Of a stretch of DNA of 64,000 nt, positions 16,707 to 25,071 are shown piece after piece (position 1 is the first letter of the stretch; each line of letters opens with the position of its first letter). The position numbers were made by a program, and so were the translations under genes. The stretch covers positions 3,906,001-3,970,000 of the forward strand of contig OY781436.1 of the NCBI GenBank assembly GCA_963676875.1. Direction: 5' to 3'. A model generated the notes under the pieces. It worked only from the letters and a program-made list of their open reading frames with translations. It ran no database searches and had not been told where the DNA came from. This stretch comes from UBA6244 sp963676875 (lineage in GTDB: Bacteria; Bacteroidota; Bacteroidia; Bacteroidales; F082).

Positions 16707-18673
16707 TGTACTACAGATTTTTCTTTGTAAAGGGGGCGTATTTAAATTTGAGGGCATCATAAAGTTTTCTCACATGCTGGTTTGGCTCTGAGCAGCGGCG
16801 GATCATAATGACTTCGTCGTGGGTGTTCTGAGCGAGGGTTGTGATAGCCTTTTGTGTATTCATCGTACGAACGATCTCTTTCCATCCACTATGAATACCT
16901 TCTTGTTTTAATTGGTGACGCACCGTATTTACGATCCAATATGCCAGCAGTCCCAGGTGCAGGTGAGCCATGGTGCTTTCGTCTTTTTGATGGTAGATGG
17001 GGCGTAAATCCAGGTCTGTTTTCAGAACCCGGAACGTGGCTTCTATTTCTCTGATGGTGTTGTAAAATTGCCATACCGCATTCTCTGAATTGGCTTCTAA
17101 TGATGTACGCAGAAAATACACGCCACTTCGGGCATTTATGTCAACACCTTCTTTAACAGCCCATTTTATGGATGTTACTATCTTCTTCTTTTCTTCTGTC
17201 GCAATGTTTGCTCTCTTTTTTCTCTTGGGGAGATCATCTTCTTTTACTTGAATATCGATGTCAAAATATCGTTGAATGGAAGGGTATTTCTGCTTTAACC
17301 TGCCAATACGTTCATGCACTTTGTCTTGCTGTTTTACACCTCCTTTCTTGGTCAAACTGTCGGCTATTTTCTGTAACCCGGATTCAAATCGTGAGCGAAA
17401 CTGCTCGTTCATGGAACGTTCTTTCAACTCCTTGGAGTGGCTCTCTACTTTGAGGTAGTAATCTGTGTTTCGATCTGATTTGACACGGCAAAGGTCTATT
17501 TTTTGTTTTTTATTGTCTGTGATGGTAATCGTTGTTGCACCGGCCTCAATGTTATAGTTTTTTAAACTCGAACGACTGACACACAAATAATCATAGCCCT
17601 TGTCTTTGATCATTTTCAGATTGGCATCGGTGGCAATACCGGCATCAATTACTACAAGCGCTTTTTTTGTAGAAGAAGATGTTTTAATCCGAAGTTCGTT
17701 AATCATCCCTTCCAGCGTTTTAGAATCAGCAATGTTTCCTTCTAAAATGGAAGAGTATTTGATAAAGCCTTCCGGATTGACTACCAAGGCCAACACAACT
17801 ATTTTTGCATCGTTGCGTTTTTCTTTGCTCCGTCCATATTTGGCCAATTTACTTCCTTGTTTGCGGCCTTCAAAATAGGTGTTGGTAAGGTCGTAAAGCA
17901 TGATCTTATCCTGAATATCGAACAACTCGTTGGTACGAACAGACAGATGTTGTTCCAATGCTTGTTTCTCTGAATACAGTTTTTTTGAAATATTGTACAG
18001 CCGGTCTTTTGTAATCTTTTCGATATCATAACCTGTAACCTCACATACTGAGGAGTTCTGCTGTATCCAACGGGAAGTTTCCAGCTCTGAAGCCGGATAT
18101 ATGGCACGACTGATGATATGGCTTTGAGCCAGTTTTATCTCATCCTGACTCCAGCCCTGACCTTCCAAAAAGGGGGCAATTTGTAATTGACTCATGGCCT
18201 GATAGGACAACCATTCGGCACCAACTTCCCGGACGTCTTTGTTTTTGATACTGTTGATGTCTATGGTTTGTAGGTCTTTGCCGTCTTTAGGCGCTTTCTT
18301 TTGCTGTCTTTCCAACAAGACATCAATACGTTTCTCGGCAACCATTCGGTTGTAAAATTCATCCACATACCGGATCACCGTTGCATCATCTGTGAAGGGA
18401 AGCTCGAATAATGGTGTTTCAGGATGGGAAACTTTTTGTGTAAGTATTTTCTGGATAAGATTTAATTGGTCGGTGGATAATTCATCAAGATAACCGGCAT
18501 TCAAAATCGTCCGGTGGCATACCCTATCATTAGTATTACGGTAGCTTTCCACTAATCGGTAATAGCCCGAATAACGGTCTGTCTTAGGATTGGTACGCAT
18601 GGATACTTTGAAATACATAAATGCAAAGTAAGCATGTAATTATTTGAAAATCAATACCCCCTTGTGTACTACA
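16704..18673 (-). mobile_element. IS1634/IS4-type insertion sequence
   Basis: One complete transposase gene is bounded by the 12-mer TTGTGTACTACA at 16704-16715 and again at 18662-18673, in the same orientation. Because TGTACTACA is nearly its own reverse complement, the boundaries could be imperfect terminal inverted repeats or a target duplication; I cannot decide which. Confidence 0.7.
16711..18618 (-). CDS. IS1634-type DDE transposase
   Basis: The 635-residue transposase appears intact. The catalytic acidic residues are the first Asp in MLYDLTNTYFEGRK, the second Asp in ALVVIDAGIATDANL and the Glu in the YREK-like block REIEATFRVLKTDLDLRPIYHQ. The long insertion between the second Asp and the Glu is typical of IS1634-like members of the IS4 group. 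The stop codon falls inside the left-end 12-mer, as in compact insertion sequences. Both flanking genes are intact, so the element sits between genes. Confidence 0.9.
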   Translation of the reverse strand: MYFKVSMRTNPKTDRYSGYYRLVESYRNTNDRVCHRTILNAGYLDELSTDQLNLIQKILTQKVSHPETPLFELPFTDDATVIRYVDEFYNRMVAEKRIDVLLERQQKKAPKDGKDLQTIDINSIKNKDVREVGAEWLSYQAMSQLQIAPFLEGQGWSQDEIKLAQSHIISRAIYPASELETSRWIQQNSSVCEVTGYDIEKITKDRLYNISKKLYSEKQALEQHLSVRTNELFDIQDKIMLYDLTNTYFEGRKQGSKLAKYGRSKEKRNDAKIVVLALVVNPEGFIKYSSILEGNIADSKTLEGMINELRIKTSSSTKKALVVIDAGIATDANLKMIKDKGYDYLCVSRSSLKNYNIEAGATTITITDNKKQKIDLCRVKSDRNTDYYLKVESHSKELKERSMNEQFRSRFESGLQKIADSLTKKGGVKQQDKVHERIGRLKQKYPSIQRYFDIDIQVKEDDLPKRKKRANIATEEKKKIVTSIKWAVKEGVDINARSGVYFLRTSLEANSENAVWQFYNTIREIEATFRVLKTDLDLRPIYHQKDESTMAHLHLGLLAYWIVNTVRHQLKQEGIHSGWKEIVRTMNTQKAITTLAQNTHDEVIMIRRCSEPNQHVRKLYDALKFKYAPFTKKNL

Positions 18674-19031
18674 AATGAGAATTCAAAAAATCAAACATTG
18701 ATTATCAACCTATTACAAAACAAACTGGGCTAAATACCCCCATTTCCACCCTAAAATATCTCATTTTAGGCTGTTTTTTCTTGGTTTTTGATGATTTGGC
18801 TGCAACTTGGGTTAAAACTAATGTCAGTCCAATTATATGACAATTGCTTTGGTTTTCAAAAAAGATGAAAATGACTCTTAAGAGGGTTATAAGATAATAC
18901 ACGTTGGTTGCAGCATGCAAGTTCTGAAAGTTCGGATTCGTTAAATATTGTCCCCATAGCGACTTTTATTGTAATACTTAAAAAGCCTGAGTTTGGGTTT
19001 TTAGCGTTAGCATTTTCTCTAAAATAGGCAT
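18619..19031. other. Non-coding stretch between the insertion sequence and pruA
   Basis: It holds the right end of the insertion sequence and a terminator-like hairpin at 18750-18779 (CCTAAAAT, 5-base loop, ATTTTAGG, then CTG and six T's on the + strand). No + strand gene is left upstream for it, so it may be a remnant of a gene displaced by insertion. The rest shows no gene. Confidence 0.5.
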
Positions 19032-19061
19032 AAAAAAGCCCGAGTGAAATGATCATTCGGG
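19032..19061 (-). terminator. Rho-independent terminator of pruA
   Basis: CCCGAGTGA pairs with TCATTCGGG (one wobble) around a 5-base loop. On the minus strand it is followed by a T run (A's at 19032-19037). It lies about 30 bases after the pruA stop. Confidence 0.8.
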
Positions 19062-19092
19062 TCTATTTTTTGTTTAATATTCCGGAGATTGT

Positions 19093-20721
19093 TTAATCCT
19101 CCATAAACGGATACTTGTAACTTACGGGTGGAATAAAACACTCTTTGATGGTTCTGGGGCTGACCCAGCGCATCAGGTTGATTTTTGAACCGGCTTTGTC
19201 GTTGGTTCCCGATCCACGCGCACCGCCAAATGGCTGCATGTTGACTACTGCCCCGGTGGGCTTGTCGTTGATATAAAAGTTTCCGGCGGCATGCACCAGT
19301 TTTTTCATCACATGTTCAATTACAAAGCGGTCTTTTGAGAAAATGGATCCCGTCAAACCGTAAATGGATGTATTGTCCACTAAATCAATGGTTTCTTCAA
19401 ATTTGTTGTGGTCGTACACATAGATGGTGAGGATGGGGCCAAACAATTCTTCCTCCATGGTGATGTAATGGGGATCGGTAGTTAGAATAATGGTGGGTTC
19501 GATGAAATATCCCACCGTTTTGTCGTAGTTACCACCAAAAATGATCTTGGCTTCTTTGTCTTCTTTTGCACGATCAATAAATCCGGACAACTTGTCAAAC
19601 GAAGCCTCATCAATCACAGCATTAACGAAATTGGAGAAATTTTCCACAGGACCCATTTTAATGGTTTCCATGTCGCATTTGATTTCTTCCAAGACTTTTT
19701 CCCATAAATTATCCGGGATATAGGCGCGTGATGCTGCCGAACATTTCTGGCCCTGATATTCAAATGCACCTCGTGTGAGAGCCGTAGCTACCTGACTTGC
19801 ATTGGCAGATTCGTGCACCAACACAAAATTCTTACCACCGGTTTCGCCAACTATGCGCGGATACGAGCGATATTTGTGAATGTTGTTACCAATTTCTTTC
19901 CAGATATTCTGAAATACGGAAGTGGAGCCCGTAAAGTGAATGCCTGCAAAATCAGGGTGTGAGAAAATCACTTTTCCTGCCACAGGTCCGGAAACGTATA
20001 CCAGGTTTATCACGCCATCGGGAAGACCGGCTTCCATGAAAATTTCCATGATAATGGCTGCAGAATAGATTTGTGCATTGGAGGGTTTCCATACCACGGT
20101 ATTGCCCATAAGCGCAGGTGCGGAGGGCAGGTTGCCGGCAATGGCAGTAAAGTTGAACGGGGTAAGCGCAAATACAAACCCTTCCAAACCACGTTGTTCG
20201 ATTCGGTTCCAGATGCTTTCGTCCGAATCGGGTTGGTCGTTGTAGATTTCGGTCATGTACTGCACGTTGAACCTTAAAAAGTCGGCCAATTCACAGGCAG
20301 AATCGATTTCGGCCTGATGAACGGATTTGCTCTGTCCGAGCATGGTAGCCGCATTGATGCGTGCACGGTACGGACCGGAAATCATCCCGGCAGCCTTCAA
20401 AAAGATGGATGCCCGTTGTTTCCACGACATGGAAGCCCAGCTTTCACGAGCGGCAAGGGCAGCGTCAATGGCCTCTTTTACGTGTTCTTCGTTACCACGA
20501 CTATAATAACCCAGTGTTTTTTTATGGTCGTGTGGAGGGAAAATCCTTATTTTTTTGTCAGTACGTACTTCTTTTCCATTGATAATCATGGGAATATCGG
20601 CTTCGTACGATTTGGCACATTCCAACGCCTGAAGAATATTTTCTCTTTCGGGAGAACCTGGTTTGTAGGTTAATACAGGCTCGTTTTTTGCTGGTGGTAC
20701 GTAATGTAAACTCGTTTGCAT
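19093..20721 (-). CDS. pruA: L-glutamate gamma-semialdehyde (1-pyrroline-5-carboxylate) dehydrogenase
   Basis: This 542-residue NAD-dependent aldehyde dehydrogenase oxidises glutamate semialdehyde, formed from proline, to glutamate. The catalytic base is Glu293 (GETGGKN) and the nucleophile is Cys327 (GQKCSAASRAY). The N-terminal extension and C-terminal PFGGARGSGTNDKAG are typical of the stand-alone P5C dehydrogenases of Bacteroidetes and eukaryotes. No proline dehydrogenase gene lies in the window. Its promoter carries a perfect ModE-like palindrome, unexpected for a gene of proline catabolism. A terminator follows. Confidence 0.95.
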   Translation of the reverse strand: MQTSLHYVPPAKNEPVLTYKPGSPERENILQALECAKSYEADIPMIINGKEVRTDKKIRIFPPHDHKKTLGYYSRGNEEHVKEAIDAALAARESWASMSWKQRASIFLKAAGMISGPYRARINAATMLGQSKSVHQAEIDSACELADFLRFNVQYMTEIYNDQPDSDESIWNRIEQRGLEGFVFALTPFNFTAIAGNLPSAPALMGNTVVWKPSNAQIYSAAIIMEIFMEAGLPDGVINLVYVSGPVAGKVIFSHPDFAGIHFTGSTSVFQNIWKEIGNNIHKYRSYPRIVGETGGKNFVLVHESANASQVATALTRGAFEYQGQKCSAASRAYIPDNLWEKVLEEIKCDMETIKMGPVENFSNFVNAVIDEASFDKLSGFIDRAKEDKEAKIIFGGNYDKTVGYFIEPTIILTTDPHYITMEEELFGPILTIYVYDHNKFEETIDLVDNTSIYGLTGSIFSKDRFVIEHVMKKLVHAAGNFYINDKPTGAVVNMQPFGGARGSGTNDKAGSKINLMRWVSPRTIKECFIPPVSYKYPFMED

Positions 20722-20749
20722 TTTTTTATCTTTTTAGGACTTACTGAAA

Positions 20750-20785
20750 CGTTATGCAGCACTTTACATAACGCCTGCAAAAGTA
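20750..20785 (-). promoter_or_regulatory. pruA promoter with perfect ModE-like operator
   Basis: On the minus strand a -7 element TACTTTTG (20778-20785) is followed after four bases by the perfect inverted repeat CGTTATG-N10-CATAACG (20750-20773). Half-sites, spacing and distance to the -7 element match the modE promoter. It ends about 30 bases before the pruA ATG. Confidence 0.65.
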
Positions 20786-20971
20786 GGATTAATCTTTTAA
20801 ATGGAATAGTGTGGTTGGAATAAATTTGGTATTAAAGGGGAAGCAGGATGATGAGGGTTGTTGGTGTTTGGCTGTCTGAGGTCACTTCGTCACTCTTACC
20901 ACCTTTTCAACCATTTACCTTTCCGCCATTTACCTTTCCACCTTTTCGACCTTTCCATCTTTTCCCGATAC

Positions 20972-21883
20972 TCACTCCTGAATGACCAATTCTCTGGAAT
21001 AGTGGTCTCCAAAGCCGGCTTGTATGGTGCTGTGACCAATGCCGTGAAGGGAAAGGATTTCTTCCATTTCAGCGATTTTCTTTTCAACTTCTGAAATGGC
21101 GAGGTCTTCTGTAAAAATGGCTCTAGCTTCAAAAAAGATACTTTCGTCATTCAGCTGCCAAACATGGATGTGATGAATACAATCAACTCCTTCGAGGGAG
21201 GTTAAATCATCTACGATCTCTTTAATGGGCAATTCTTTGGGCGAAAACATGAGTAAAATTTTCACAGAACCTACCAGAAGTCCCCAACTTGATTTGATCA
21301 GATACAACGCGATACCAATGGTAATTACGCCATCTACCCAATACCAGCCCAGATATTTCATCATAAATCCTCCTGCCAAAACGGCTACAGAGGTCAGCAT
21401 ATCAGTAAAAAGGTGCAGGTAAGCCGACCGGATATTCATGTTGTGTTGCGCATCTTTTCTCACCAAAAGAACACTCAGTCCATTCATGACAATACTGAAT
21501 AACGCCAGCCAAATCACCAAGTTCGAGACTACTTCCACGGGGGTTATCAACCGTTCAACAGCTTCCTTTATCAGGAAGACGGCAATGGCAACCAGTGTTG
21601 CTGCATTGATGAAGGCGGCCAGAATTTCAGCCCGTTTGAAACCAAACGTTTTTGAAAGGGTTTGCTTTTGTTTGGAGAGTTTGTTAGCTACATAACTAAT
21701 AATAAGGGCAATAACGTCGCTAAAGTTGTGTAAAGCATCTGAAATCAAAGCCACGCTGCCCGAAAAAATTCCACCCACCACCTGAGCCACTGTGATCAAT
21801 ACATTCAATCCGATGGAAATAATCAGTCCGTTGCCTGAACTTGATGCGCCATGATGGTGATGGTTGTGATGATAGTTTGACAT
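20972..21883 (-). CDS. Cation diffusion facilitator (CzcD/ZitB-type)
   Basis: This 303-residue inner-membrane antiporter exports Zn2+, Co2+ or related cations in exchange for protons. It has a His-rich N-terminus (YHHNHHHHG), six predicted membrane segments, the metal-site motif SDALHNFSD in helix 2 and HLFTDMLTS in helix 5, and a C-terminal cytosolic domain of about 90 residues that ends in GFGDHYSRELVIQE. Length and order of segments are normal for the family. It appears to be transcribed alone. The exact metal cannot be told from sequence. Confidence 0.93.
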   Translation of the reverse strand: MSNYHHNHHHHGASSSGNGLIISIGLNVLITVAQVVGGIFSGSVALISDALHNFSDVIALIISYVANKLSKQKQTLSKTFGFKRAEILAAFINAATLVAIAVFLIKEAVERLITPVEVVSNLVIWLALFSIVMNGLSVLLVRKDAQHNMNIRSAYLHLFTDMLTSVAVLAGGFMMKYLGWYWVDGVITIGIALYLIKSSWGLLVGSVKILLMFSPKELPIKEIVDDLTSLEGVDCIHHIHVWQLNDESIFFEARAIFTEDLAISEVEKKIAEMEEILSLHGIGHSTIQAGFGDHYSRELVIQE

Positions 21884-21973
21884 GGTAGATAGTTAATAGT
21901 GTTTTAAGTTTAAAGCGCTTTAGTCGGGTACTGAAAGTCTTCGGCGGGAAGTCGGACTCGCCCACTTCACCCG

Positions 21974-21995
21974 CTTCAAGCGTCCACGCTTGAAG
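21974..21995. repeat. Dispersed 22-bp palindrome, copy 1
   Basis: CTTCAAGCGT, two bases, then its exact complement ACGCTTGAAG. A second copy lies at 49008-49029 and the match extends several bases beyond the palindrome. Confidence 0.85.
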
Positions 21996-22056
21996 AAAAC
22001 ATTTACCGTTTGAAGACTAAACCCGCAGATTCACATACCTTTATCCTTCCATTCAG

Positions 22057-22527
22057 CTAATAAAACGCTTCATCCGCCGGAAAATTCAGTTTCTTTTTAG
22101 CCATTTCCTGCGAAAAAGTGTAATAGACCAATTCCCCTTTGGCACAAAGTTTTCCGCCGGAATCGAACAAATTGACTTCAATATCGGCCAAATTTCTACG
22201 CATGCCCAATAATCTGGCTTTCAGGGTAATCTCACCCTGATTTACATATACAGTATGCATATATTTTACCGACAAGGTTGAGGTAACGCCGGCAGTTTTT
22301 AATTTTACCTGCACCAACCACGAACCAATCTCGTCCATCAGGGTGGCCTGAATTCCGCCATGAAGCACATTGTGATAGCCTTGCAAAAATCCCCTTGGTT
22401 GCCAATTGCAAATCACTTCGTCACCGTCTTCGAAGAAGGACATTTGCAATCCGTGCTCATTCTTTGGTGAACAGCCAAAACACTGATAACCGGGCATGTC
22501 GGCATAGGGGTTGTTGATCTTTTTCAT
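22057..22527 (-). CDS. PaaI/YdiI-type hotdog thioesterase
   Basis: The 156-residue single hotdog domain belongs to the PaaI thioesterase group, which hydrolyses acyl-CoA. The segment HNVLHGGIQATLMDEIGSW is the characteristic catalytic HGG plus acidic helix. An N-terminal CFGCSPKNEHGLQ is common in this subgroup. Its ATG overlaps the stop of the upstream MORN-repeat gene by one base, so the two are co-translated. The acyl substrate is unknown. Confidence 0.88.
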   Translation of the reverse strand: MKKINNPYADMPGYQCFGCSPKNEHGLQMSFFEDGDEVICNWQPRGFLQGYHNVLHGGIQATLMDEIGSWLVQVKLKTAGVTSTLSVKYMHTVYVNQGEITLKARLLGMRRNLADIEVNLFDSGGKLCAKGELVYYTFSQEMAKKKLNFPADEAFY

Positions 22528-23267
22528 TATTTCAATGTGCCGTTTTTATACTTTTCTTTCTTTGCTACTTTTCCCGACTCATCATAATACAACCACTCAC
22601 CATGTTTTACGCCATCTTTATAATTACCGGAAATCTTCAACTGACCATTTTCATAAAACTCCCGATACGCACCTTCTGCCTTGTTATTTACATAGTTCTT
22701 ACTGCTTCGGAGGGTGTCGTTTTGGTAGAAGGTTTCTTGCGTTCCGTCAAAATCTCCATCGGAATAATGGTAGATGGCCACGGGTTTGCCTTTTTCGTCA
22801 TACCAAGTAGCCATTCCGTCCTTTACACCATTGGCATAATTGCTTTCTTCCTGAATGCCACCACGTTCGTAATACACCATCTTTTTCCCGTGTAACCTGC
22901 CGTTGACGTAATTTTCTACCAAGGAAGTTCTCCCCCCCAGATTAAACTCCGTATAGGGTCCGTCCAGTGAATCGTTTTTGTAAAATGCCTGAACTTCAAT
23001 GTATCCGCGACGATTCATTTTTACATAAAGGCCGTTGAGTTGACCATCTTTAAACTCTTCAATGGTGTATATCTGTCCCGTTGGAAAGTAAGAAATCCAG
23101 TTACCGGTTTTTCTAAAATCCTGATAGTTACCGGTGATATGGGTTCCCCCAATTTCCACATCCAGAAATCCATTTTCGATGGTGTCGGAGATAGCTGGAG
23201 GGGCAATTTGAGCGTTGCCGGTTACAAACAAAGTAAGTGTGATTAGAAATAAAATCGTTTTTTTCAT
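22527..23267 (-). CDS. MORN-repeat (YwqK-like) periplasmic or secreted protein
   Basis: The 246-residue protein has a signal peptide (MKKTILFLITLTLFVTGNAQ) and about seven repeats of the form G-x-W-x-x-Y-(x)-x-G-x-x-x-x-x-x-x-Y-x-x-G-x-x-x-G, for instance GVKHGEWLYYDESGKVAKKEKYKNG. Such MORN/YwqK repeats form elongated beta-hairpin ladders and are common in Bacteroidetes envelope proteins. Some databases label them antitoxins, but no toxin gene is adjacent. It lies directly upstream of, and overlaps, the thioesterase gene. Confidence 0.82.
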   Translation of the reverse strand: MKKTILFLITLTLFVTGNAQIAPPAISDTIENGFLDVEIGGTHITGNYQDFRKTGNWISYFPTGQIYTIEEFKDGQLNGLYVKMNRRGYIEVQAFYKNDSLDGPYTEFNLGGRTSLVENYVNGRLHGKKMVYYERGGIQEESNYANGVKDGMATWYDEKGKPVAIYHYSDGDFDGTQETFYQNDTLRSSKNYVNNKAEGAYREFYENGQLKISGNYKDGVKHGEWLYYDESGKVAKKEKYKNGTLK

Positions 23268-23296
23268 TTTCTTTTTTCATTTATAACATGCGGGCT

Positions 23297-23345
23297 GTCC
23301 ATATGGACATGTACATGTAGTTGTTGATATGAATGAACAAAGGTA
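23297..23345 (-). promoter_or_regulatory. Promoter and paired palindromes in the leader of the MORN/thioesterase unit
   Basis: A minus-strand -7 element TACCTTTG lies at 23338-23345. In the predicted leader are two perfect 12-bp palindromes that share two bases: ACATGTACATGT (23307-23318) and GTCCATATGGAC (23297-23308). Confidence 0.5.
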
Positions 23346-23710
23346 GGATATTCGGATTAGATAGGACGAAAGAAATTCCCTGCGATCAATATATATGATG
23401 TTAAAAGGAAAGCTAACAGCCTTAACAGGAATGGAATGACTCACTTGGGATGGGAAAATCAATTCGTCTTTTAAAATGAACAGGCCGAAAGATAGCTCTT
23501 CCGACCTGATTCAACCAAAACCAAATTTTCAATTACAATGATGGAGTTAATCTTTAGCACCTATCTATTAACAACTGCTGTGCCATTAATTACAATAAAT
23601 TGAAATATAGTTTTTTAGAATAAAATAGTGCGAGTGACGTATTTTCATTCTACGCTTTTAACCATAAAATTACTCCTTTTTCGTAGGTCGATTACGATTT
23701 CGGAAGGTAA
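23346..23710. other. Intergenic stretch between rimO and the MORN gene
   Basis: An imperfect hairpin (about 23485-23510, AGGCCGAAAGA against TCTTCCGACCT) could end rimO transcription. I see no gene or RNA in the rest. Confidence 0.4.
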
Positions 23711-25006
23711 TCAGGAAACAACTGTTCCGTATAAATCAAAGAAGTCGGCACGGTGGATTTGAACCAAGTAAAATTCGCCGACTTTTGGTTTGACCTTTCC
23801 GGGTTCGATGATCACTTCGTTGTCCACCTCAGGGGAGTCATAGGCTGTTCGACCAACATATAAGTCGTTTTCTTTCCGGTCGATGATCACGCGCATGGTT
23901 TTTCCCACTTTTTCCTGATTCAACGACAAGCTAATGTCTTGCTGTAGCTGCATTAACCTTTCTTTACGATCCAATTTTACCTCCTCGGGCACGTTGTCGT
24001 CCAGGTTATCTGCAGCGGTACCTTCTTCCGGTGAATAGGTAAATACACCCAATCTGTCGAATCGGTATTTCTGCACAAAGTCCATCAATTCCTGAAATTC
24101 ATCTTCTGTTTCTCCGGGATAACCTACTATCAGCGTGGTTCTCAGTGCGATATCCGGCACTTCTTTCTTGATTCTGTCCAACAAATCAATGGTTTTCTGG
24201 CCACCAAGCCCGCGTTTCATTGATCGTAAAATTCGACTACTGATGTGCTGCAGTGGCATGTCGAGGTATGCACATACCTTGGGGTTGTCGCGCATGGTTT
24301 TTAGCAGTCCCACAGGAAAATTGGCAGGGTAGGTGTAGTGCATGCGAATCCATTCAATGCCTTCCACTTGCGAAAGTTGTTCCAGGAGATCCGGCAATGT
24401 CCTCTTTCCATAAATATCCAAGCCGTACCAGGTAAGGTCCTGGGCGATCAACAGCAGTTCTTTTACGCCCTTGGTTGCCAGGTGTTTGGCTTCGTTTACG
24501 AGGTCTTCCATTTTCACCGAAAGGTGCTTGCCCCGAATGAGTGGTATGGCACAGAAGGAACAATTTCGGTTGCATCCCTCCGAAATCTTGAGGTAGGCAT
24601 AATGTTTTGGTGTGGTAAGTGCTCGCTGACCGTATAATTCGTGTTTGTAGTCGGTATCCAGGGTTTTGAGGATGGCATTCAGATCGGAAGTGCCAAAAAA
24701 TCCATCCACTTCGGGCAGTTCGCCGGTGAGCTCTTTTTTGTAACGTTGCGAGAGGCATCCGGTGACAAATACTTTTTTCACTTGACCAACAGCTTTCAAT
24801 TCCAGGGCATTCAATATGGTATCCACCGACTCTTCCTTGGCATCGTTGATAAACCCGCAAGTATTGATAATCACAATGTCGGTGGGTTTTTCGCCGTCGT
24901 GTTCTACCGAATAATTTTGTTCCAATTGTTTCATCATCACCTCGGAGTCCACGATATTTTTGGAGCATCCCAGGGTGATGACATTTACTTTTTGTTTTTT
25001 TACCAT
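23711..25006 (-). CDS. rimO: Ribosomal protein S12 methylthiotransferase RimO
   Basis: This radical-SAM enzyme adds a methylthio group to an aspartate of ribosomal protein S12. The 431 residues contain the N-terminal MTTase domain with Cys14, Cys50 and Cys84 binding one cluster (TLGCSKN, INTCGF, TGCLSQ), the radical-SAM Cys145, Cys149 and Cys152 (CNRNCSFC) and a C-terminal TRAM domain. The sequence SEGCNRNCSFCAIPLIRG is typical of RimO rather than MiaB. It lies 65 bases downstream of ftsY on the same strand and is probably co-transcribed. Confidence 0.96.
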   Translation of the reverse strand: MVKKQKVNVITLGCSKNIVDSEVMMKQLEQNYSVEHDGEKPTDIVIINTCGFINDAKEESVDTILNALELKAVGQVKKVFVTGCLSQRYKKELTGELPEVDGFFGTSDLNAILKTLDTDYKHELYGQRALTTPKHYAYLKISEGCNRNCSFCAIPLIRGKHLSVKMEDLVNEAKHLATKGVKELLLIAQDLTWYGLDIYGKRTLPDLLEQLSQVEGIEWIRMHYTYPANFPVGLLKTMRDNPKVCAYLDMPLQHISSRILRSMKRGLGGQKTIDLLDRIKKEVPDIALRTTLIVGYPGETEDEFQELMDFVQKYRFDRLGVFTYSPEEGTAADNLDDNVPEEVKLDRKERLMQLQQDISLSLNQEKVGKTMRVIIDRKENDLYVGRTAYDSPEVDNEVIIEPGKVKPKVGEFYLVQIHRADFFDLYGTVVS

Positions 25007-25071
25007 GTGGAAGTTTTGGTTGAGGTCATTCCCGAAAAGCCGGGAAAGGTAAGTTGTTGTACCGGTTACTG

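Noticed and set aside
20858..20971. Pyrimidine-rich repeats (CCATTTACCTTTCC-like) after the cation efflux gene
   Set aside because: Low-complexity run of short imperfect repeats without clear period or gene; too weak to report as a feature.
22527..23267. MORN/YwqK protein as an antitoxin
   Set aside because: It has a signal peptide and no toxin gene beside it; the neighbour is a thioesterase.
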